From Staphylococcus nepalensis (GTDB lineage Bacteria; Bacillota; Bacilli; Staphylococcales; Staphylococcaceae), in NCBI RefSeq assembly GCF_014635045.1, contig NZ_BMCF01000001.1:540557-604556 (forward strand): a stretch of 64,000 bases of DNA, in the 5' to 3' direction. A program made the position numbers and the translations under genes. Below, in pieces: positions 9,647 through 17,409 of the stretch. Numbering within the stretch: position 1 is the stretch's first letter; each line of letters opens with the position of its first letter. The notes under the pieces were generated by a model, which was not told where the DNA came from, did no database searches, and saw nothing but the letters and a program-made list of their open reading frames with translations.

Positions 9647-9709
9647 CAATCATCCCTCCTTGTTAACTTAATTCAAGATTTACAGTTTCCTAAAAATTTA
9701 AGGGATTAT

Positions 9710-9750
9710 TGGTATAGTGTAAAGAACCAGTTATATCACTTTAATGGTAC
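9710..9750 (-). promoter_or_regulatory. candidate GabR operator (direct repeat)
   Basis: Read on the minus strand, GTACCA (9750-9745) and ATACCA (9715-9710) are direct repeats 35 bases apart start to start, between the gabR stop and gabT. In Bacillus subtilis, GabR sites are built of ATACCA direct repeats at about this distance (from memory). The placement is right for control of gabT. Confidence 0.6.
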
Positions 9751-9754
9751 CAGT

Positions 9755-11140
9755 TTATTCCCAGAGCACTTCCTTTAAACGTCGTACAGCTTGGGGTATC
9801 TGTGCCTGTTTGATTTTTGAAAAACCTATAATAAGCGTTTTATTCGTCTTATTATTTTCAAGCGGTTCTACAGAAAATCGGTTTAACGTATAAAGTTCCA
9901 ATCTTTTTTCTTTGGCACGAGATTCAATTTCAGCATAAGAATATGTGGTGTTGATTTCCACGATGAAATGCAAACCCGCGCGTGTATCTTTAACTTTAAT
10001 ATTATTTTTAAACACATTTGTTAGTTGTGCTATAAGGTATTCCCTTTTCTTTTCATATAAATGATGCATCTTTTTTACATATTTTTCATAATGTCCTTCT
10101 TTGATCATTAAATTTAATGTCAGTGCATTAATCATTGAAAAATCAGGTATCATATTTAAGTTCAACATCTCAAATTGTTTCACTAATTTAATTGGTAAAA
10201 TCATATAACTCATCCGTAATCCAGGCATTAAAGTTTTAGAAAAAGTACCTAAATAAATCACACGTTCATTTTTGTCAAAACTAAACAATGAAGGTATATT
10301 ATCTGTTTCATATTTAAATTCACTATCATAATCGTCTTCAATGATATAACTATGTGTTTCACTTGCCCAATTCAAAAGATTAATACGACGCGAAACAGGC
10401 ATAATTGTCCCCATAGGAAATTGATGTGATGGTGTCACTATAACAGCGCCGGGTTGAACTTGTTTGATTTTATTAATCGATATACCTTTATTATCTAAAG
10501 AAATTGGTTCTAAATGTGCGTGTGTTTGTTTAATCAAAGACCTAAATCTTGAATAACCCGGGTTTTCTACTGCAATTTTTATACCCTTAGGTAATAGCTG
10601 CATGAGTTTTGTTAATAAAGTATTCGTACCAGAACCAATAACGATTTGTTCTGGATGACATTGTATGCCCCTTTGATAAGATACTAATTTAGCAATCGAC
10701 TGCCTTAGCTCAACTGGGCCTTTAATATGAGGTATCGAAGATAAATAATTATCATAATTTTGAAATACACGTTTAATCAATTTAGTCCATAAATCGACTG
10801 GAAATGCTGCAATATCCGTACTCATATGTGAAAAAGAGTACTCAAAACTATCTTCAGTGGGAAACTCTTGAACTTCCAAAGCGATTTGTGCATTTGGATC
10901 CACAATCAACTTGTCTAAAGGTTCAATAAAATATCCTTTTCGCTCTTCAGTATAAATGTAACCTTCTGCTAGCAATTGTTCATACGCAGCTTTCACACTA
11001 TTCACGCTGATGTTTAAATATTTAGCCATATCCCTTTTTGAAGGTAATTTCTCACGGCTCTCATATTTGAATGCAAGTATATCTTCTTTTAATTGACTAT
11101 ATAATTGTCGATAAATATATTGACCTGCCTCACGTTGCAT
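9755..11140 (-). CDS. gabR: MocR-family PLP-dependent transcriptional regulator GabR
   Basis: This 461-residue regulator joins an N-terminal GntR winged helix (about residues 8-72; LPSKRDMAKYLNISVNSVKA) to a class I aminotransferase-like domain that senses GABA through PLP. The aldimine lysine is near K302 in YLGTFSKTLMPGLRMSYM, and IIEDDYDSEF is the conserved cofactor region. The ATG at 11140 follows AGGGGGG by five bases; the ATG at 11161 has no ribosome site. In B. subtilis gabR is divergent from gabTD, whereas here it lies upstream on the same strand. The gap to gabT holds a GabR-like direct repeat, so gabT probably has its own regulated promoter. Confidence 0.88.
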   Translation of the reverse strand: MQREAGQYIYRQLYSQLKEDILAFKYESREKLPSKRDMAKYLNISVNSVKAAYEQLLAEGYIYTEERKGYFIEPLDKLIVDPNAQIALEVQEFPTEDSFEYSFSHMSTDIAAFPVDLWTKLIKRVFQNYDNYLSSIPHIKGPVELRQSIAKLVSYQRGIQCHPEQIVIGSGTNTLLTKLMQLLPKGIKIAVENPGYSRFRSLIKQTHAHLEPISLDNKGISINKIKQVQPGAVIVTPSHQFPMGTIMPVSRRINLLNWASETHSYIIEDDYDSEFKYETDNIPSLFSFDKNERVIYLGTFSKTLMPGLRMSYMILPIKLVKQFEMLNLNMIPDFSMINALTLNLMIKEGHYEKYVKKMHHLYEKKREYLIAQLTNVFKNNIKVKDTRAGLHFIVEINTTYSYAEIESRAKEKRLELYTLNRFSVEPLENNKTNKTLIIGFSKIKQAQIPQAVRRLKEVLWE

Positions 11141-11210
11141 CCAATCCCCCCTTGTTTTCATTCTAATTTATAAATTTTTCCTCTTACATCGCTTACATTA
11201 TTATAATAAA

Positions 11211-11268
11211 AACGAGAACGGGATAGAAATCAAAAATGCTAATTTGATTTCTAATACCCATTCTCGTT
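11211..11268 (-). terminator. terminator of the cardiolipin synthase gene
   Basis: AACGAGAACGGG.TAGAAATCAAA pairs with TTTGATTTCTA..CCC.TTCTCGTT over a long stem. On the minus strand it is followed by TTTTTATT. The AGAAATCAAA/TTTGATTTCT core recurs in other hairpins of the window. Confidence 0.8.
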
Positions 11269-11427
11269 AGAATGATAAATGATTGAAATGCTGAGTTTTA
11301 TCGCTCACCACACCAATAAAATATCGATTGCGCACCTTCAAAACAATACGATTAACTATGTTTCAGTCGTAAGGCAATTTAATTTTTATGTCGTGGAAGT
11401 GCAATATATCTGATTGCTTTCAATTTT

Positions 11428-12912
11428 TTATAAAATTGGAGATGCTAGTTTTGCAATAGATTGCTTAAATTTAATCCAAGTTGAACGTTGTTCGTAACGT
11501 GCTTCTGTGAGTTCTTCTGATACTTTCAAATCTTCCATAAATGCAGCTTTCAGTTCTTTCACAATCTTTTCATCATACATAAAGGCATTAATTTCAAAAT
11601 TTAATTCAAAACTACGCACATCCATGTTTGATGATCCTACACTAGCTACTTCGTCATCGATAATCATCATCTTAGAATGAATAAAACCATTCTCATAGGT
11701 ATAGACTTTGACGCCGTCTCTAATCAATTGAGCAACACTTGTAATCGTTGCCCAATATACGAAGATATGGTCCGGTTTATTAGGTATGATTAACCGAACG
11801 TCGACACCAGCTTTTGCAGCTATACGTAAGGCGTTAACATAACCTTTATCCGGTATAAAATAAGGACTGTGCATATAAATAGATTTTTTTGCATTCATAA
11901 TCATTTTCATATAACCAAACTCTATTTGATGCCAATTATCGCTAGGCGCACTGAGTGCGATTTGCAGTGGAACATCTCCGCCTTGATTTGCGTTATCCGG
12001 GAAATACTTGTCAGTATATTCGAGTTGTTCACGGTGGGATTGAGAATTCCAATCATGTATGAAACTTAATTGTAAAGCGTCTACGCCATCGCCCTTAACT
12101 CTTAAGTGCGTATCACGCCAGTAACCAAAGTTCTCGTCTAATCCCAAATATTCGTCACCAATATTAAATCCACCTACATAACCGGTCATACCATCGATGA
12201 CTAAAATTTTACGGTGATTTCTATTATTAACTCTAAAATTCACTAAAGGAATCTTAGCTTGGAAGAAAGCTTCAACTTGCCCACCAGCTTCTTGAAATTT
12301 TTTGAATTTAGATTTATGTACTGATTTAGAGCCGACTGCATCATACAATATTTTAACTTCTAAACCTTCTTCAGCTTTTTGCTGCAAAATATCAACGATT
12401 TCAGAACCTAAACCATCTAATTTCAAAACATAATATTCTAAATGAATATAATGTTTTGCGTTACGTAAATCTTCTTTCATTTGATCGAACAACTGATGGC
12501 CATCAGTATAAATGTCAATATTATTATTATAACTTAAAAATGTAGGTTCTTTTGTTAATAATGTATTTACAATATCTGCGTGCTTTTTTATTAATGGAGA
12601 ATCGGAATTGTTTATCTTATTGGTAGAATCTAACAATTGTGTTTTCATACGTTTTTTTATATCATCTATCTGGTTATTGTGAAAACCTTGTTCACGTTTT
12701 TTTCGTACACCTCGCCCAAAAAAGATATAGATGATAAAACCTAAAATGGGCACGACAAAGAGTAAAAAAAGCCAAGCCCATGTTGCAGTAGCGTCTCTTC
12801 TATCTCGGTCTAAAAAAACAATAACAAAAGCTAACGCTATATTAACGACAAAGAAAAATGCAAGTATTCCTCTATAAATTGGGCTTACACTTGGATCAAA
12901 TATTAATTGCAT
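11428..12912 (-). CDS. cls: cardiolipin synthase
   Basis: The enzyme condenses two phosphatidylglycerol molecules into cardiolipin and glycerol at the cytoplasmic membrane. The 494-residue protein has two N-terminal membrane helices (AFFFVVNIALAFVIVFL and WAWLFLLFVVPILGFIIYIF) and two phospholipase D HKD motifs: HRKILVIDG near residue 235 and HSKMMIIDD near 414. This length and layout match staphylococcal Cls1/Cls2; I cannot say which paralogue it is. It is monocistronic with a strong terminator downstream. Confidence 0.95.
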   Translation of the reverse strand: MQLIFDPSVSPIYRGILAFFFVVNIALAFVIVFLDRDRRDATATWAWLFLLFVVPILGFIIYIFFGRGVRKKREQGFHNNQIDDIKKRMKTQLLDSTNKINNSDSPLIKKHADIVNTLLTKEPTFLSYNNNIDIYTDGHQLFDQMKEDLRNAKHYIHLEYYVLKLDGLGSEIVDILQQKAEEGLEVKILYDAVGSKSVHKSKFKKFQEAGGQVEAFFQAKIPLVNFRVNNRNHRKILVIDGMTGYVGGFNIGDEYLGLDENFGYWRDTHLRVKGDGVDALQLSFIHDWNSQSHREQLEYTDKYFPDNANQGGDVPLQIALSAPSDNWHQIEFGYMKMIMNAKKSIYMHSPYFIPDKGYVNALRIAAKAGVDVRLIIPNKPDHIFVYWATITSVAQLIRDGVKVYTYENGFIHSKMMIIDDEVASVGSSNMDVRSFELNFEINAFMYDEKIVKELKAAFMEDLKVSEELTEARYEQRSTWIKFKQSIAKLASPIL

Positions 12913-13077
12913 ACAGACACCTCATCATGTTTATTAATTATTAATGAATACTAAGTACTTTTTGTGATTTTGTATATTAAAATGCAGCACAATTTATTAA
13001 GCTCAACTATTTTAAATGTATTAAATACCAAGCTAAAGTACGTTACAAAATATCGTACAATATTTAAAATAGACTGT

Positions 13078-14262
13078 CTATTCTTCCATCGTTTTCTCTA
13101 TCGTACGATTACGACCAGCTTGTGATCCAAATAATGTGATTAACAATGAAGTGATTAATAAAATACTTAATGATGCCATCCATTTGCCTGTTGCATCATG
13201 TAATACACCAAACAATAATGGGCCAACAGCAGCAAATATATAACCTACTGATTGCGCCATACCTGACAACTTAGCTGATGTTTGGCTATGTTCAGTTCTC
13301 AAACTAAAGAATGTGTTTACTAGGCCAAATGCTATACCACTAGCAACACCGATTAATACTGTTGAAATGAGAGCAAATTCTGGTTTAAACAACATAATCG
13401 AGACGCCAATCACAAAACAAACCCCAGTCAAAAATGTTAATAGGAATTGCGACTTCATTTTAGTAGCAAAAATTGGAGTAATAAACGTTAAAGGTATAAT
13501 TGCTATTTGCATTATAGATAAATACATGCCTGCTTCATTAATCGACATACCATTTTGAGATAAGTACGCAGGTAACCAATTGATTAACGAATAAAAAATC
13601 AGTGATTGCCCGCCCATAAGCATGGTGATTTGCCATGATAACGGAGACTTCCAAACATTAACACTCTCTTGTGGTACGGAGGCTGTTGTATCTTGCTTAG
13701 TATTTAATTGAAACATCCATATAATGATTGTTATCAGCGTAATCACACCTATCACGCTAATAGCAATGTTGTAATTAAATGCTTTGACAAGTGGCGCTGT
13801 TCCATAGGAAGATAGCCCTCCAAATACATTCATAACCACTGTATAGTAACCCGTCATAATACCTATATGTAAGGGGAACTTCGCTTTAATAACAGCGGGC
13901 GCAAGTACATTGCCAAAACCAATACCAATACCGATAAGAACCGTACCTATATACAGCCATGAAATACCTATGACTGAACGTACAATAACACCAATCAGTA
14001 TCAACCATAAAGCTACAAAAATCGTTTTCTCTAATCCAAAGCGATTACTTGTTTTCGCAGCAAATAATGAAACAATTGCAAATGCAATCAATGGTACTAC
14101 TGTAATCACGCTAACCGCACTATTAGACATGGCTAAGTCGTGTTTAATATCAGGTAACGCAACACCAATCGAAGTAATAGGCGCCCTAAGATTCGCGCCT
14201 ACAAGCAATATGCCTATAAATAATAACCAATTAATCGGTTTTACTTTTCTATTATTTTCCAT
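13078..14262 (-). CDS. CynX/NimT-type MFS transporter
   Basis: The 394-residue protein has about twelve membrane helices. The N-terminal helix VGANLRAPITSIGVALPDI is the hallmark of the cyanate/nitroimidazole-type (CynX/NimT) branch of the major facilitator superfamily. The substrate is unknown. I chose ATG 14262 because AAGGTGG lies at the right distance; the GTG at 14271 overlaps that site. The gene is divergent from an XRE-cupin regulator with a dyad-rich 85-base gap between them, so that regulator is the obvious candidate to control it. Confidence 0.82.
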   Translation of the reverse strand: MENNRKVKPINWLLFIGILLVGANLRAPITSIGVALPDIKHDLAMSNSAVSVITVVPLIAFAIVSLFAAKTSNRFGLEKTIFVALWLILIGVIVRSVIGISWLYIGTVLIGIGIGFGNVLAPAVIKAKFPLHIGIMTGYYTVVMNVFGGLSSYGTAPLVKAFNYNIAISVIGVITLITIIIWMFQLNTKQDTTASVPQESVNVWKSPLSWQITMLMGGQSLIFYSLINWLPAYLSQNGMSINEAGMYLSIMQIAIIPLTFITPIFATKMKSQFLLTFLTGVCFVIGVSIMLFKPEFALISTVLIGVASGIAFGLVNTFFSLRTEHSQTSAKLSGMAQSVGYIFAAVGPLLFGVLHDATGKWMASLSILLITSLLITLFGSQAGRNRTIEKTMEE

Positions 14263-14295
14263 TTTGTCCACCTTACTTAACTATTTTCATAAATA

Positions 14296-14330
14296 ACATT
14301 ATATATGGTACAATATGTACGTTATAATGT
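14296..14330. promoter_or_regulatory. concentric inverted repeats between MFS exporter and XRE-cupin regulator
   Basis: ACATTATA (14296-14303) and TATAATGT (14323-14330) are inverted, and GTAC (14308-14311) and GTAC (14317-14320) lie inside almost on the same centre. The site overlaps a TATAAT that could be the regulator's -10. A candidate operator for the divergent pair. Confidence 0.5.
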
Positions 14331-14347
14331 AAATAGGAGCGATTCAC

Positions 14348-14899
14348 TTGTATAATATTCAAAATATCATTGCCAAAAATATTGCTGATTATCGTAGTAA
14401 ACATCAACTTAGTTTAGATAAAATGTCTAATTTAACTGGTGTTAGCAAAAATATGCTGAGCCAAATTGAAAAAGGTGTGTCCAATCCAACCATTACTACG
14501 TTATGGAAAATTGCCAACGGGTTACACCTCTCTCTTTCTGAACTTACATCAACAAAAAAAGAGTGTGTAGATTTTGTAGACGAGTCAGACATCGTCCCTA
14601 TTATGGATGACAACATTAAAATCTATCCTTATTTTCCATATAATGATAAGAATCACTTTGAAATGTTTAAAATGGAAATTCAACCTGGTGGCAAAATGGA
14701 CTCCGATGCACACCATGTGCAATCAGAAGAATTTATCATTGTTAACACAGGCAGTTTAAAAATTGAAGTCGATGGAACCACTTATACAATTAGCAATAAC
14801 CAAGCTTTTCGTTTTAACAGTGATGTAGCTCATAGCTACTGTAATCCAACCAAAGACGTTGTTACATTTACTGCCACAATTCATTATCAAACGCCATAG
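14348..14899 (+). CDS. XRE-family regulator with C-terminal cupin domain
   Basis: The 183-residue protein has a Cro/CI-type helix-turn-helix at about residues 8-62 (LSLDKMSNLTGVSKNMLSQI, then EKGVSNPTITTLWKIA) and a cupin_2 sensor domain at about 105-180 (GGKMDSDAHHVQSEEFIIV; NQAFRFNSDVAHSYCNPT). Such regulators usually bind a small ligand in the cupin barrel and control a neighbouring transporter or catabolic gene. It starts with TTG, seven bases after AGGAGC. It is divergent from the CynX-type exporter. The ligand is unknown. Confidence 0.88.
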   Translation: MYNIQNIIAKNIADYRSKHQLSLDKMSNLTGVSKNMLSQIEKGVSNPTITTLWKIANGLHLSLSELTSTKKECVDFVDESDIVPIMDDNIKIYPYFPYNDKNHFEMFKMEIQPGGKMDSDAHHVQSEEFIIVNTGSLKIEVDGTTYTISNNQAFRFNSDVAHSYCNPTKDVVTFTATIHYQTP

Positions 14900-14983
14900 T
14901 TATTGAAATTGATATATACAAACTGTATTCGAAACCATCCATAAATATAAACGAGAATAACAAACATTGATCTCTCTAAACAT
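14900..14983 (-). CDS. candidate 27-residue small ORF with very strong Shine-Dalgarno
   Basis: On the minus strand the sequence AGGAGGTGAAAAGGT immediately precedes an ATG at 14983, opening an ORF of 27 codons (starting MFREINVCYS) that stops just against the end of the XRE-cupin gene. The other reading from an ATG 17 bases further in gives the hydrophobic MFVILVYIYGWFRIQ. A ribosome site this strong in an otherwise empty stretch is unusual and resembles leaders of small toxin peptides, but neither peptide matches a family I know. Coding status is doubtful. Confidence 0.25.
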   Translation of the reverse strand: MFREINVCYSRLYLWMVSNTVCIYQFQ

Positions 14984-15281
14984 ACCTTTTCACCTCCTGT
15001 CGCCACTTCTAGTGTGTATAGATAATTATTTAATATTAATATAGGCCAATTCAATGAACTATTGCCAACAGATAGGGAGCGGGACAGAATTCATTTCACA
15101 AAATATGAATTCTGTTTTGTTCTCTATTTTTGTATAGATCAATTCATATTCAATAATAAAGTTAATAAAATAACTATAAATATATTTTTCATTTTATATT
15201 GCCTTGACCGCAAAAATTATGTCATATATATTTGACATAATCACATCATTCTAACTATAAAAAAGGCAGTGAGTCCGTAAA
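14984..15281. other. intergenic stretch, terminator plus promoter region
   Basis: Apart from the small ORF to its left, this stretch contains the terminator at 15075-15125 and then AT-rich sequence before the next XRE gene. A TTGACC (15203-15208) followed by TATATA-rich sequence could be the promoter of that gene. I see nothing else. Confidence 0.5.
15075..15125 (+). terminator. terminator downstream of XRE-cupin gene
   Basis: GGAGCGGGACAGAATTCAT pairs with ATGAATTCTGTTTTGTTCTC, using G-U pairs on the plus-strand RNA, followed by TATTTTTG. It is one of the staphylococcal-type hairpins with a GGGACAGAA start that recur here. Confidence 0.75.
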
Positions 15282-15482
15282 TTGAACAAAGTAAAACATT
15301 ATCGAATCCAACAAAAAATATCTCAACTTTCTTTAGCACGTTCATCAGGTGTCTCACGACAGACGATTAATATGGTTGAAAATAACAAGTACAATCCTTC
15401 ATTAAACTTATGTATACATATTGCGAAAGCGTTAAATGTCACGTTAAACGATTTATTTTGGGAGGAAGAAACGAATGAATAA
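15282..15482 (+). CDS. small XRE-family regulator
   Basis: This 66-residue protein is little more than a Cro/CI helix-turn-helix (ISQLSLARSSGVSRQTINMV, then NPSLNLCIHIAKALNVTLND). Single-domain regulators of this kind are commonly encoded directly before a membrane protein of unknown function. The start is TTG with only a weak AAGG upstream. It overlaps the next gene by eight bases (ATGAATAA), so the two are translationally coupled and probably act as a pair. Confidence 0.88.
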   Translation: MNKVKHYRIQQKISQLSLARSSGVSRQTINMVENNKYNPSLNLCIHIAKALNVTLNDLFWEEETNE

Positions 15483-16503
15483 AAAAGACAAATGGATTTA
15501 TCAAAATTTTGCTGGTTTAATTGGTATACCAGATGAGTACCAGCGGCATGAAATAGATAAGTTAATGGCAAAAATTGCTATCATTGCTTTATATACACTA
15601 TTAGCTTTAGTATATTTATCTATTTTTCTAGATATTGAACGCGCATTTTTATCTCCGTTCACCATTGGCGGTGTACTATTAATTATTATTTTATTTTGTA
15701 GAGTGAGCATGAACCAATTCAGCGCTGACCCCGTAGAAATCGAAGTACATGATCAATATACATATCATCAATTGCTCAAAGAAACACGGAATAAAAGAAT
15801 TATTTTCTTAGTTATTGCTTTAATTTATATGCCAGTTACCGCAACTATCGTTGCACCTATCCTGGCAGGTAATCCCTTGAATTTTAGTTATTTATTCAAT
15901 ATAAGTACTTATTTACCATTTTTAATGTGGGCTATTTTTACCGTTGCAAAAGACTCACGTGTAAAATTAATAAAAAAGAGGAGGACGCTGATATTGACTA
16001 ACGAAAAAATACTCCGCTTAATTCCAAATTATAGATATACAGATGAATATGAACGGAAAGTGTTATTAAATATATATGCCAAACTATATGTATGGATATT
16101 TTGGGGCACTTTGATTATTTCCACATTGGACATCTTTGTTTCTATGTATCTAAAACAAATTCCAGTCGTTAGTATACTTGCAATGATTGCATTAACCGCA
16201 GCTTCGATTGTGTTTACTTCTTCACTTCGCAATAAAAAAATAGATCGTTTTGAAGTCGATTCTAAAAAGGGATACCAACGATATATTAAAAAAGCACGTA
16301 AAGGAAGTTTCATATTTGCATTTGCTATGTTTATTGTCTTCAATATAAATAATTACTTAATCCCGTTTGTCATACATCAATCTCTCCCTGAAAATTCAGA
16401 GTTAACTTATCAATTGTTAATTTTTGCTACGATTGCTGCTATTGCTGGATGGATAATATATATGATATCCAAAGCCAAGATTACACGTACGTATAAAGAT
16501 TAA
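15475..16503 (+). CDS. DUF3278-like integral membrane protein with internal duplication
   Basis: The 342-residue protein has about eight membrane helices. Two halves look homologous: residues 18-65 start GIPDEYQRHEIDKLMAKIAI and residues about 185-230 start RYTDEYERKVLLNIYAKLYV; each is followed by paired helices, a charged loop (near NQFSADPVEIEV and NKKIDRFEVDSK), then a lysine-rich stretch and two further helices. The pairing with a short XRE regulator fits the DUF3278 family, whose role is unknown. Ribosome site GGGAGG lies inside the upstream gene. I am fairly sure of the gene, less of the family name. Confidence 0.7.
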   Translation: MNKKDKWIYQNFAGLIGIPDEYQRHEIDKLMAKIAIIALYTLLALVYLSIFLDIERAFLSPFTIGGVLLIIILFCRVSMNQFSADPVEIEVHDQYTYHQLLKETRNKRIIFLVIALIYMPVTATIVAPILAGNPLNFSYLFNISTYLPFLMWAIFTVAKDSRVKLIKKRRTLILTNEKILRLIPNYRYTDEYERKVLLNIYAKLYVWIFWGTLIISTLDIFVSMYLKQIPVVSILAMIALTAASIVFTSSLRNKKIDRFEVDSKKGYQRYIKKARKGSFIFAFAMFIVFNINNYLIPFVIHQSLPENSELTYQLLIFATIAAIAGWIIYMISKAKITRTYKD

Positions 16504-16520
16504 AAGCTAACATAAAATGA

Positions 16521-16553
16521 CCCGCATGACTTTTTGTATTATAGTCATGCGGG
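16521..16553. terminator. terminator between convergent genes
   Basis: CCCGCATGACT (16521-16531) and AGTCATGCGGG (16543-16553) form a perfect 11-bp stem. It lies between the membrane protein gene and the regulator of PPDK and may serve both; T-tracts are weak on either side. Confidence 0.75.
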
Positions 16554-16593
16554 CAGTCTTAAATACGACTTTCTATTCGTTCATCTCTGCACG

Positions 16594-17409
16594 CTATAAA
16601 AATCTTTCTATATAGAATGCTGATTCCTCTATAGATTTATGTTCAGTGTTAACTACAATTGCATTCAACTTGGCAAACATTTCTTCGGCGTACATCAATT
16701 CTTCCTTGATGCGGTCAATACTATTATAATCAGTTGGCCCGTGTAATCCCAATATCTTCACGCGCTCATTCCGAATATTTAAAATATAATTAGGTTTGGC
16801 TGTTAAACCAAATATTTTGAGTTCTTTATGTCTAAAAACCTCATCTGGTATATCCACTTCTGGTACCAAAGGGATATTTGCTATCTTATATCCTTTATTT
16901 GCTAAATACATACTAAGTGGTGTCTTTGAAGTACGAGAAACACCTATGATTAAAGCGTCCGCTTCTTCTATGTCAGTAAAATGTTTTCCGTCATCATACT
17001 TAACAGCATATTCTATGGCTTCAATTCTTTTAAAATAATTTTCGTCTAATTTGCGTAATGCACCACTTTCTAAAATTGGTGAACAATTCGTTCGTCGCTG
17101 AATAATACCGATTAAATCCGACATGTAATCAACATATGGAATTTGTTGTTCAAGTGCATATTGCCGGCCTCTTTTATTAAATTCTGGATTCACTAAAGTC
17201 GTTACAACCACTGCGCCGCGTTTTTTGGCTAATGAAAGCACATTAAGTAATTCATCGTGATTTTTGATAAAAGGAAACTTTTTTATCTCAACATGAACTA
17301 TATCCGGAAACTGCGTTAATGTTGCGTTAATCATACGTTGTGCAGTTTCTCCGATTGAGTCGGATACAACAAATAGGCTTAGTTGTAATTGCTCAAAATC
17401 ATTGGACAC
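16594..17409 (-). CDS. PPDK regulatory protein (DUF299 bifunctional kinase/pyrophosphorylase)
   Basis: Proteins of this family inactivate pyruvate phosphate dikinase by ADP-dependent threonine phosphorylation and reactivate it by phosphate-dependent dephosphorylation. Visible hallmarks are the N-terminal LSLFVVSDSIGETAQRMI and the nucleotide loop IIGVSRTSKTPLSMYL. I chose GTG 17409 as start because AAAGGTGG lies seven bases before it and the resulting 271 residues equal the usual family length; longer in-frame starts would lie deep inside ppdK. The gene overlaps the end of ppdK by 11 bases, so dikinase and regulator are co-expressed. Confidence 0.9.
   Translation of the reverse strand: MSNDFEQLQLSLFVVSDSIGETAQRMINATLTQFPDIVHVEIKKFPFIKNHDELLNVLSLAKKRGAVVVTTLVNPEFNKRGRQYALEQQIPYVDYMSDLIGIIQRRTNCSPILESGALRKLDENYFKRIEAIEYAVKYDDGKHFTDIEEADALIIGVSRTSKTPLSMYLANKGYKIANIPLVPEVDIPDEVFRHKELKIFGLTAKPNYILNIRNERVKILGLHGPTDYNSIDRIKEELMYAEEMFAKLNAIVVNTEHKSIEESAFYIERFL

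Noticed and set aside
9755..11140. MocR protein as a plain aminotransferase
   Set aside because: The N-terminal GntR helix-turn-helix and location next to gabT identify it as a regulator.
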